From Pseudomonas sp. LS1212 (GTDB lineage Bacteria > Pseudomonadota > Gammaproteobacteria > Pseudomonadales > Pseudomonadaceae): a stretch of 64,000 nt of DNA. Shown here piece by piece: positions 57,248 to 64,000 of this stretch (position 1 is its first letter; each line of letters starts with the position of its first letter). Under the pieces are notes generated by a model, which saw nothing but the letters and a program-made list of their open reading frames with translations, made no database searches and was not told the origin of the DNA. The position numbers and the translations under genes are program-made. The DNA is taken from assembly GCF_024741815.1 (NCBI RefSeq), contig NZ_CP102951.1, positions 967,001 to 1,031,000 on the forward strand, read 5' to 3'.

Positions 57248-59683
57248 GTGAAAGTGCGATTCATTCGCATCAAAACGCTTCCACTCACAGGTCACCAGCA
57301 TGAAGTACAGGGCGAAACCGGTTGGACCCTGTTTGCGCCACCGGCAGTGGTCGCAGCCGATGAGGTACAGCAACGCAGCAGGCTTTTCAGCTTCGCCATG
57401 GCGGCCAAGCCCTTGCCCCAGGCGTTGAGCGACTTCAGCCGCATCACCGGCCTGAGCGTGATTTACACCGCTGACGCGCCGTACCGGGTCACGGCCCCTG
57501 CGCTGGACGGGCAGTTCACCGTCGAACAGGCCCTGCAACGGTTGCTCGCCAATTCCGGTTTCACCTATCGCCGTACCGATGCCCACACCCTCACCCTGGA
57601 ACCGTTGGCGCTTGGCGGCGCATTGAACCTGGACGCGACCAACATTTCTTCCCGGGTCGCAGACGACACTAGCTACCAGCCGCCGGCGATCAGCTCGGTG
57701 ATGCGCTCGCAGGCACCGATCCAGGAAATTCCCCAGGCGATCAACGTGGTACCGGCCCAGGTGCTCAAGGACCAGACGCCGCGCAACCTCGACGATGCCC
57801 TGGCCAATATCAGCGGCGTGACCCAGGGCAACACCCTGGGCAGCACCCAGGACTCGGTGATGAAGCGCGGTTTTGGCGACAACCGCGATGGTTCGATCAT
57901 GCGCGATGGCATGCCGGTCGTGCAGGGCCGCAGCCTCAACGCCACCGCCGAGCGGGTCGAAGTGCTCAAGGGGCCGGCCTCGTTGCTGTATGGCATCCAG
58001 GACCCGGGCGGGGTGGTCAACGTGGTCAGCAAGCGCCCGCAGTTGGCCCGCTACAACGCACTGAACCTGCGCGGCTCGACTTACGGCGATGGCAAGAATG
58101 GCAGTGGCGGCGGGCTCGACAGCACCGGCGCGCTGGGCGATTCCGGGCTGGCCTACCGATTGATACTCGACCATGAAGATGAGGACTACTGGCGCAACTA
58201 CGGCACGCATCGCGAGTCTCTGGTCGCGCCTTCGCTGGCCTGGTTCGGCGAAAGCACTCAGCTATCGATGGCTTATGAACAGCGTGAGTTTCTCTACCCG
58301 TTCGACCGGGGTACGGCCATCGATCCCAATACCAATCACCCGCTGGATATCCCCAGCACCCGGCGCCTGGACGAGCCATTCAACGATATGGAAGGGCGCT
58401 CGGACCTGTACCGCTTCGAGGCCGACCACCAGCTCAATGACGACTGGAAGGCCCATTTCGGTTACAGCTACAACCAGGAAACCTATGATGCCAGCCAGGT
58501 GCGGGTGACGGCGGTGAACCCGGCCAAGGGCACCTTGACCCGCAGTATGGACGGAACCGGCGGCGCCTTGAGCCGCGACCGATTCGCCACCTTGAGCCTG
58601 GAGGGGAATCTTCAATGGGCGGGAATGCGCCACGATCTGCTCTTTGGCCTGGATGATGAACATCGCAAGATCTATCGCGCCGACCTGATCCGGCAAAAGA
58701 GCCAGACCACCTTCAGTTACCTCGACCCGGTGTATGGCCGCGAAGTCGAAGGCACGAACGTCAGTGCCGGCGACAGTAACCAGAGCGACAAACTGCGCAC
58801 TGATTCGCTGTTCTTCCAGGACTCGATCCACCTGACCGATCAATGGATCCTGGTTGCCGGGGCACGCTTCCTGGAATTCGACCAGATTGCCGGCAAGGGC
58901 CGTCCGTTTACCGCCAATACCAATAACAGCGGCCAGGCCTGGGTACCGCGGGCCGGGCTGGTCTATCGCTACACCGATGCACTGTCGTTCTATGGCAGCT
59001 ATACCGAATCGTTCAAGCCCAACTCCACCATCGCGCCGCTGAGCGGCGGCACCGTGATCGATTCGTCGATCGAGCCTGAACAGGCCAAGTCCTGGGAGCT
59101 GGGTGCCAAGCTGGACATGCCGGGCGCCGTGACCGGGACGGTGGCGCTGTTCGAGATCACCAAACGCAATGTGCTGGTCTCCAACTATGACGCTGTGACC
59201 GACAGCACCACCTACAGCAACGCCGGCGAAGTGCGCTCCCGGGGGCTGGAGCTGGACCTGAGCGGCCAGTTGAGCGAGCGCTGGAGCCTGATCGGCAGTT
59301 ATGCCTATACCGATGCCGAAGTCACCAAGGACCCGGAGCTCGAAGGCAAGCGTTTGCAGAACGTAGCGAAGAACAGCGGTTCGCTCTCGGCGGTCTATGA
59401 CGCAGGCAGCCTGTTGGGCGGCGACCGTCTGCGGGTGGGGGCCGGGGCGCGCTGCGTCGGTGAGCGGGCGGCCAATGCGGTCAACGATTTCGAGCTGCCG
59501 GGCTACACCGTGGCCGATGCCTTTGCCAGTTACGACACCGAGCTCGATGGGCAGAAGGTCAGGCTTCAGCTCAATGTGAAGAACCTGTTCGACAAGACTT
59601 ACTACACCTCGAGCGTGAACCGGTTCTTTGTGTCGATGGGGGATTCGCGGCAGGTGACGTTGTCCAGCACCCTGGAATTCTAG
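57248..59683 (+). CDS. TonB-dependent siderophore receptor with signalling domain, damaged N-terminus
   Basis: The 811-residue frame has an STN signalling domain (about 48-115, FSFAMAAKPLPQALSDFSRI, LLANSGFTYRRTDAHTLTLE), a TonB-box/plug region (VMRSQAPIQEIPQAINVV, VLKGPASLLYGIQDPGGVVN) and a 22-strand barrel ending with Phe (TLSSTLEF). With FecI and FecR it forms a cell-surface signalling system for a ferric siderophore. The N-terminus is odd: before AVVAADEV there is no real hydrophobic core. In the +1 frame an ATG at 57300 gives MKYRAKPVG, like a true signal n-region, which suggests a small frame-changing deletion in the signal sequence. Confidence 0.82.
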   Translation: MKVRFIRIKTLPLTGHQHEVQGETGWTLFAPPAVVAADEVQQRSRLFSFAMAAKPLPQALSDFSRITGLSVIYTADAPYRVTAPALDGQFTVEQALQRLLANSGFTYRRTDAHTLTLEPLALGGALNLDATNISSRVADDTSYQPPAISSVMRSQAPIQEIPQAINVVPAQVLKDQTPRNLDDALANISGVTQGNTLGSTQDSVMKRGFGDNRDGSIMRDGMPVVQGRSLNATAERVEVLKGPASLLYGIQDPGGVVNVVSKRPQLARYNALNLRGSTYGDGKNGSGGGLDSTGALGDSGLAYRLILDHEDEDYWRNYGTHRESLVAPSLAWFGESTQLSMAYEQREFLYPFDRGTAIDPNTNHPLDIPSTRRLDEPFNDMEGRSDLYRFEADHQLNDDWKAHFGYSYNQETYDASQVRVTAVNPAKGTLTRSMDGTGGALSRDRFATLSLEGNLQWAGMRHDLLFGLDDEHRKIYRADLIRQKSQTTFSYLDPVYGREVEGTNVSAGDSNQSDKLRTDSLFFQDSIHLTDQWILVAGARFLEFDQIAGKGRPFTANTNNSGQAWVPRAGLVYRYTDALSFYGSYTESFKPNSTIAPLSGGTVIDSSIEPEQAKSWELGAKLDMPGAVTGTVALFEITKRNVLVSNYDAVTDSTTYSNAGEVRSRGLELDLSGQLSERWSLIGSYAYTDAEVTKDPELEGKRLQNVAKNSGSLSAVYDAGSLLGGDRLRVGAGARCVGERAANAVNDFELPGYTVADAFASYDTELDGQKVRLQLNVKNLFDKTYYTSSVNRFFVSMGDSRQVTLSSTLEF

Positions 59684-59701
59684 GTTGCCTGCACGGGCCT
59701 C

Positions 59702-59786
59702 ATCGCGGGCAAGCCCGCTCCCACAAGTATGTGCACCACCTGCCTCTGTGGGAGCTGGCTTGCCCGCGATCGACCGCAAGGCGGTC
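59702..59786. repeat. REP doublet between convergent genes
   Basis: ATCGCGGGCAAGCC with CGCTCCCACA at the left is inverted as TGTGGGAG with GGCTTGCCCGCGAT ending at 59770. A CGACCGC/GCGGTCG hairpin follows. It matches the REP pair at 15713. Confidence 0.85.
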
Positions 59787-59795
59787 GCGATGGGC

Positions 59796-60671
59796 TCAAC
59801 GCAAAAACGCCAACCGATACTCCCCAGGCGCAGCCCCCACCGCCTGTCGAAACCGGTTGGTAAAATGACTGGCACTGGCAAACCCGCACGCCATGGCAAT
59901 CTCACCCAACGGCAAGCTGCCATTGCGCAGCAACTCACGCGCCCGCCCCAGGCGGCGGGCCAGCAAATACTGATGGGGCGGCAAACCAAAGCTTTCGCGG
60001 AACATCCGTGCGAAGTGGTACTCGGACAGGCTGCACAGCCCCGCCAACTGTCCCAGGCTGAGCGGTTCACCCAGGTGCGTCTCGATGTAGTCGGTCAGCT
60101 GCCTGCGCAGATGCGCCGCCAACCCACCCTTGAGCTTGAGCCCCGAACGTGCGCCGACCTGGCTGAGCAGGGCATGGCTGAGCATTTCATGGGCCAGGCT
60201 GCTGGTCAGCAGACGCTCGCCAGGCTCGTCCCAGTTCATCGCGATCAACTGACGAAAACGCCAGGCCTGAATCGGGTCGTCGAGAAAGGTGCTCTCGCGC
60301 AATTGCAGTTCGCGAGGTTCGCGGTCAAGGAGGCTGATGCAACCGAGGGCGAACTGCTCCTGGCTGAAGTAGAGATGGGCCAGGCGGATATTGCCGTTGA
60401 TGACCCACGCCGAGTCATGCCCGGCCGGGAGGACGCACAACTTGTCCGGGGCGCCTTTGGTGCCGGGCTGCTCGCGGCGAAAGGTTTCGGTGCCGCCAGC
60501 GATATAGCACGACAGGGTGTGGTGGCTCGGCCCCTGGTAATCCCGGGCGTCATGGTGGTTGTTCCACAAGGCCGCAACCATGCCGTCGCCCAGCTCCGCG
60601 CTGTGCTCCAGGCGAGCATTGGGCGAGCTGTGCAGGGCTTGAAAGACTTGCAGATGGTCCAGGCTGGTCAT
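59796..60671 (-). CDS. AraC-family transcriptional regulator
   Basis: The 291-residue protein has an N-terminal cupin-like sensing domain (about 1-165; SHHTLSCYIAGGTETFRREQ) and two C-terminal helix-turn-helix motifs (SLGQLAGLCSLSEYHFARMF and LPLGEIAMACGFASASHFTN). AraC regulators of this type activate a neighbouring operon in response to a small molecule. It is divergent from the EamA exporter, its most likely target. Confidence 0.9.
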   Translation of the reverse strand: MTSLDHLQVFQALHSSPNARLEHSAELGDGMVAALWNNHHDARDYQGPSHHTLSCYIAGGTETFRREQPGTKGAPDKLCVLPAGHDSAWVINGNIRLAHLYFSQEQFALGCISLLDREPRELQLRESTFLDDPIQAWRFRQLIAMNWDEPGERLLTSSLAHEMLSHALLSQVGARSGLKLKGGLAAHLRRQLTDYIETHLGEPLSLGQLAGLCSLSEYHFARMFRESFGLPPHQYLLARRLGRARELLRNGSLPLGEIAMACGFASASHFTNRFRQAVGAAPGEYRLAFLR

Positions 60672-60803
60672 GATCGTTTCCTCAGCGTTTATCCTACCCC
60701 GCCCGCCTGGCGCTGCCAGCGTCGTGCGCTAAAAAGCGCAAGATTATGCAAGCGGCGACGCAACTGCGCCTTGAAACTGAAGGCTCTTCTCAGGAGCCCG
60801 ATC

Positions 60804-61706
60804 ATGAACCTCTCGCTTTACCTGTTGACCGTCTTGATCTGGGGCACCACCTGGATCGCCCTGAAACTGCAATTGGGCGTGGTCGCCATTCCCGTGTCGA
60901 TCGTCTATCGCTTTGGTCTTGCGGCGCTGGTGCTGTTCGGTATTTTGCTGATCAGCCGTCGCCTGCAAGTGATGGACCGGCGCGGGCATCTGATTTGCCT
61001 GGCCCAGGGGTTGTGCCTGTTCTGCGTCAACTTCATGTGCTTCCTCACGGCAAGCCAATGGATTCCCAGCGGCCTGATCGCGGTGGTGTTCTCCACGGCG
61101 ACCTTGTGGAATGCACTCAATGCCCGAGTATTCTTCGGCCAGAAGATTGCCGCCAACGTACTCGGCGGTGGCGCCTTCGGCCTGCTCGGGCTGGGGCTGC
61201 TGTTCTGGCCGGAATTGTCCGGGCACGCGGCCAGCCGCGAGACGGTGATGGGCCTCGCGCTGGCCTTGTTCGGCACCCTGTGCTTTTCTGCCGGCAACAT
61301 GCTCTCGAGCCTGCAACAGAAAGCCGGCCTCAAGCCACTGACCACCAATGCCTGGGGCATGCTTTACGGCGCGTCGATGCTTGCGGTGTATTGCCTGTTC
61401 AGCGGTATTCCCTTCGACATGGAGTGGAACACACGCTACATCGGCTCGTTGCTGTACCTGGTCATTCCGGGCTCGGTCATCGGTTTTACCGCCTACCTGA
61501 CCCTGGTCGGGCGCATGGGCCCGGAGCGTGCGGCCTATTGCACGGTGCTTTTCCCGCTGGTGGCATTGAACGTGTCGGCCTATGCCGAAGGCTATCAATG
61601 GACGGCACCGGCCCTGTTCGGGCTGGTGCTGGTGATGCTCGGCAATGTGCTGGTGTTTCGCAAACCCAAACCACCGACATTGACCGCCAGCGGCAAACTG
61701 GCCTGA
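60804..61706 (+). CDS. EamA-family (DMT) transporter
   Basis: The 300-residue protein has ten membrane helices in two EamA repeats, beginning MNLSLYLLTVLIWGTTWIAL and ending near NVLVFRKPKPPTL. Such drug/metabolite exporters pump amino acids or other small molecules from the cytosol. CAGGAG precedes the ATG; the longer upstream frame is antisense to the AraC gene and is ignored. Divergence from the AraC gene suggests inducible export. It ends exactly where the convergent dehydrogenase gene ends. Confidence 0.9.
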   Translation: MNLSLYLLTVLIWGTTWIALKLQLGVVAIPVSIVYRFGLAALVLFGILLISRRLQVMDRRGHLICLAQGLCLFCVNFMCFLTASQWIPSGLIAVVFSTATLWNALNARVFFGQKIAANVLGGGAFGLLGLGLLFWPELSGHAASRETVMGLALALFGTLCFSAGNMLSSLQQKAGLKPLTTNAWGMLYGASMLAVYCLFSGIPFDMEWNTRYIGSLLYLVIPGSVIGFTAYLTLVGRMGPERAAYCTVLFPLVALNVSAYAEGYQWTAPALFGLVLVMLGNVLVFRKPKPPTLTASGKLA

Positions 61707-62681
61707 TCAGCCCTTCCAAACCTGCGGGTTGACCAGGTCCCGCGGGCGTTCGCCGAGCAGGGCGCTGCGCAGGTTATCCACAGCACGGTTGGCCATGGCT
61801 TCGCGGGTTTCGGAAGTGGCCGAACCGACGTGGGGCAGGGTCACCGCATTCTTGAGCTGGAACAGCGGTGATTCGGCCAGCGGCTCCTTCTCGTAGACGT
61901 CCAGGCCGGCACCGCGAATGGTGCCTTGCTGCAAGGCCTGGACCAGCGCCGGTTCGTCGACCACCGGCCCGCGAGAGATGTTGATCAGGTAGGCGCTGGG
62001 CTTCATCAGCGCCAGTTCGCGATGGCTGATCAGGTGTTTGGTCTGTTCGCTCAGCGGTACCACCAGGCAGACGAAATCCGCTTCGGCCAGCAGTTGCTCG
62101 AGGCTGCGGTATTGGGCGCCGAGTTCCTGTTCCAGCGCGGTCTTGCGGCTGTTACCGCTGTAGATAACCGGCATGTTGAAACCCAGGCGGCCACGGCGGG
62201 CGATGGCCGCGCCGATGTTGCCCATGCCGACGATGCCCAGGGTCTTGCCGAATACGTCGCTGCCGAACTGTGCCGGTGCCACGGTGGCCTGCCATTGCCC
62301 GGCCTTGGTCCAGGCATCCAGCTCGGCGACGCGGCGGGCGCTGGCCATGATCAGCGCGAAGCCAAGGTCCGCGGTGCTTTCGGTGAGCACGTCCGGGGTG
62401 TTGGTGAGCATAATGCCGCGTTCGTTGAAATAGCCCAGGTCGTAGTTGTCATAGCCGACCGAGACGCTGGAGACCACCTTCAACTGGCTGGCGTTTTCCA
62501 GTTGCGCGCGACCGAGCTTGCGGCCGACGCCAATCAAGCCGTGGGCGTGGGGCAGGGCTTCGTTGAACTGGGCCGCGATATCGCCTTGTTTCGGGTTCGG
62601 CACAATCACGTCGAAATCTTGCTGCAGGCGCTCGATCATCGGTGCAGTGATGCGGCTGAAGGCAAGTACAGTCTTTTTCAT
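61707..62681 (-). CDS. D-2-hydroxyacid dehydrogenase (GhrB/2-ketogluconate reductase-like)
   Basis: The 324-residue NAD(P)H-dependent reductase has VSVGYDNYDLGYFNERGIML, TESTADLGFALIMASARRVA, the coenzyme motif LGIVGMGNIGAAIARRGRLG, INISRGPVVDEPALVQAL (catalytic Arg region in SRG) and LPHVGSATSETREAMA with the catalytic His. It likely reduces glyoxylate, hydroxypyruvate or 2-ketogluconate. The start at 62681 matches the family; upstream codons in frame are not conserved. It is divergent from neither neighbour: LysR follows upstream in the same direction. Confidence 0.92.
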   Translation of the reverse strand: MKKTVLAFSRITAPMIERLQQDFDVIVPNPKQGDIAAQFNEALPHAHGLIGVGRKLGRAQLENASQLKVVSSVSVGYDNYDLGYFNERGIMLTNTPDVLTESTADLGFALIMASARRVAELDAWTKAGQWQATVAPAQFGSDVFGKTLGIVGMGNIGAAIARRGRLGFNMPVIYSGNSRKTALEQELGAQYRSLEQLLAEADFVCLVVPLSEQTKHLISHRELALMKPSAYLINISRGPVVDEPALVQALQQGTIRGAGLDVYEKEPLAESPLFQLKNAVTLPHVGSATSETREAMANRAVDNLRSALLGERPRDLVNPQVWKG

Positions 62682-62768
62682 CGGGCGAACTCTCGGCAGG
62701 CGGTAAAGAATGAAAGGCACTAGTGGGTAGCAAGCTATCATTCTCTACGGCGTTTGTGCAGCCCGATT

Positions 62769-63716
62769 TCAGTTGGCGATACGCAGCTCGTGGGTCTTGA
62801 GGTCCGCTTCGTGGGCGGCGAGGATCTCCGGCAGGGAGTTGCGCAGGTACTCGACCCAGGTCTTGATCTTGGCATCCAGGTATTGGCGCGACGGGTAGAT
62901 CGCGTAGAGGTTCAGCTCCTGCAGGCGGTACTGCGGCAGTACCCGCACCAGCGTACCGTTGCGCAGCCCTTCGATGGCCGAGTAGATCGGCAACACGCCC
63001 ACGCCCATGCCGCTGCTGATGGCGGTATTCATGGCGTCGGCCGAGTTCACCTGGAACGGCGCCTCGGTGATGTTGACCACTTCCTGGCCTTCGGGGCCAT
63101 CGAACATCCATTTTTCCAGCGCGATGACCGGGCTGACCATGCGCAGGCAGGCATGGTTGAGCAGGTCCCTGGGCTTTTGTGCGATGCCATGGGCTTTCAC
63201 GTAATCGGGCGAAGCGCAGACGATGCTGTAGGTAATGCCCAGGCGTTGCGAGACAAAGCCCGAGTCCGGCAGCTCGCTGGCCAGCACGATGGACACGTCG
63301 TAGCCCTCGTCGAGCAGGTCCGGCACGCGGTTGGCCATGGTCAGGTCGAAGGTGACATCCGGGTGGGTCTTGCGATAACGGCTGATGGCGTCGATCACAT
63401 AGTGCTGGCCGACGCCGGTCATCGAATGCACTTTCAACTGCCCGGCGGGGCGCGCATGGGCGTTGCTGGCCTCGGCTTCGGCTTCCTCGACGTAGGTCAG
63501 GATCTGTTCGCAGCGCAGCAGGTAGCGTTTGCCGGCTTCGGTCAGGGCAATCCGACGGGTGGTGCGGTTGAGCAGGCGGGTTTGCAGATGGGCTTCAAGA
63601 TTCGAGACCGCGCGTGAAACGTTGGCGGTGGTCGTATCCAGTTGCACTGCGGCGGCGGTGAAACTGCCGACTTGGGCAACGCAACTGAAAGCACGCATGT
63701 TTTGCAGGGTGTCCAT
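62769..63716 (-). CDS. LysR-family transcriptional regulator
   Basis: The 315-residue protein starts MDTLQNMRAFSCVAQVGSFT and has the winged helix (AAVQLDTTTANVSRAVSNLE, AHLQTRLLNRTTRRIALTEA) and a LysR substrate domain (about 90-300, GQLKVHSMTGVGQHYVIDAI). It lies 87 bp upstream of the hydroxyacid dehydrogenase gene on the same strand and may control it or the divergent outer-membrane lipoprotein gene. Confidence 0.93.
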   Translation of the reverse strand: MDTLQNMRAFSCVAQVGSFTAAAVQLDTTTANVSRAVSNLEAHLQTRLLNRTTRRIALTEAGKRYLLRCEQILTYVEEAEAEASNAHARPAGQLKVHSMTGVGQHYVIDAISRYRKTHPDVTFDLTMANRVPDLLDEGYDVSIVLASELPDSGFVSQRLGITYSIVCASPDYVKAHGIAQKPRDLLNHACLRMVSPVIALEKWMFDGPEGQEVVNITEAPFQVNSADAMNTAISSGMGVGVLPIYSAIEGLRNGTLVRVLPQYRLQELNLYAIYPSRQYLDAKIKTWVEYLRNSLPEILAAHEADLKTHELRIAN

Positions 63717-63903
63717 GGGTCGCTCTCTGAGTAGACGACAAATTGTGACACGAAGTTACAGCTTCAGTCTTCAGACTAAAGGCCGATTATCGCAGGATCG
63801 GTAACAAAGATTCGCAGGAATCCCGGCTTATCGGTGCTCATGCCGGCCCCTAGAATTGCGCTCCTCAACGCCGTATCCATCTTTTCTTCGGGAATTCGCA
63901 GCT

Positions 63904-64000
63904 GTGCCGCGTCGCATCATCAGAGAGCTCGGTGCTCTCAGCGTTCTGGCTTTAACCTTGAACATCAGCGGCTGCATCGGAACCGGGGGAATTGCCCCAC
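63904..64000 (+). CDS. Outer-membrane lipoprotein, probable efflux (OprM/TolC-like) component, 5' end
   Basis: Only the first 32 residues are seen: VPRRIIRELGALSVLALTLN then ISGCIGTGGIAP. This is a lipoprotein signal peptide with the lipobox ISGC. The GCIGTGGIAP beginning of the mature part resembles outer-membrane subunits of RND efflux systems in Pseudomonas. The start is a GTG; GGGAATTCGC lies upstream. The rest lies right of the window, and the divergent LysR gene could be its regulator. Confidence 0.55.
   Translation, partial: MPRRIIRELGALSVLALTLNISGCIGTGGIAP

Noticed and set aside
59685..60803. A long N-terminal extension of the EamA transporter (673 codons in all)
   Set aside because: The extension is antisense to the AraC gene and REP sequence. 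The true start at 60804 has a ribosome site and begins the first membrane helix.
1..64000. CRISPR arrays and tRNA or rRNA genes
   Set aside because: No regularly spaced direct repeats of CRISPR type and no cloverleaf or rRNA sequence were seen in reading the window.

Overview
The window looks like a chromosome segment of a Pseudomonas species close to the P. putida group. The signs are high GC, Pseudomonas-type REP elements built on GTGGGAGC/GCTCCCAC, an hmgR-hmgA-fahA-maiA homogentisate cluster, DUF3509, DUF3565 and HopJ-family genes, and Fur-linked heme and siderophore uptake loci. This placement rests on recognised protein families and repeats, not on a database search.

Layout. 1-3.5 kb: heme uptake, with a TonB gene and a phuS/hmuS-type gene on the minus strand, divergent from a TonB-dependent heme receptor across a Fur-like box. 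3.5-16.2 kb: core genes, namely an MBL-fold hydrolase, an OmpA-like lipoprotein, an acyltransferase with phosphate acetyltransferase (pta), an SlyD-type isomerase, glutathione peroxidase, an old-yellow-enzyme reductase, a glycosyltransferase, CysZ, a 2-Cys peroxiredoxin, thioredoxin reductase and a HopJ-family protein. Inserted here are a structured leader whose gene has almost vanished (3.8-4.1 kb) and a 182-bp palindromic MITE 38 bp upstream of pta.

16.2-38.2 kb: a mosaic accessory island. It holds decayed pieces (acetolactate synthase, MntH, a Tn3-type resolvase), an XRE repressor with a Cys/His-rich partner that share a spaced CTATAG operator motif, a truncated IS110, an orphan phage P5-like protein, a short tyrosine recombinase, IS3 and IS66 copies and MITE-like scars. 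Its cargo includes a lipoprotein with a phospholipase A2 catalytic motif divergent from a second large lipoprotein, and a two-helix membrane protein ending in a PDZ domain. The right edge is a Tn554-like module of three overlapping tyrosine recombinase genes plus a small helix-turn-helix/coiled-coil gene that appears frameshifted at a (TC)4 run. A relic of a second copy of that small gene lies 5.5 kb away, so elements of this type seem to have entered here at least twice.

38.2-64 kb: core metabolism again. In order: DUF1244 and folM, a frameshifted PilZ-like gene, a flavodoxin, an alpha/beta hydrolase, a short-chain dehydrogenase, the hmg operon with a perfect 17-bp HmgR-type palindrome, a Leu/Phe/Val dehydrogenase followed by E1 alpha, E1 beta and E2 of a 2-oxoacid dehydrogenase, an SOS-box-preceded yebG-like gene, a PsiE-like gene, DUF3509, an HPF/RaiA-like gene, a FecI-FecR-TonB receptor cassette whose receptor has a damaged signal peptide, an AraC regulator, an EamA exporter, a 2-hydroxyacid dehydrogenase, a LysR regulator and the start of an outer-membrane lipoprotein.

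The most promising poorly described items are the PLA2-motif lipoprotein pair, the PDZ membrane protein, the four-gene recombinase module, the CTATAG-N9-CTATAG regulon and the structured leader RNA.
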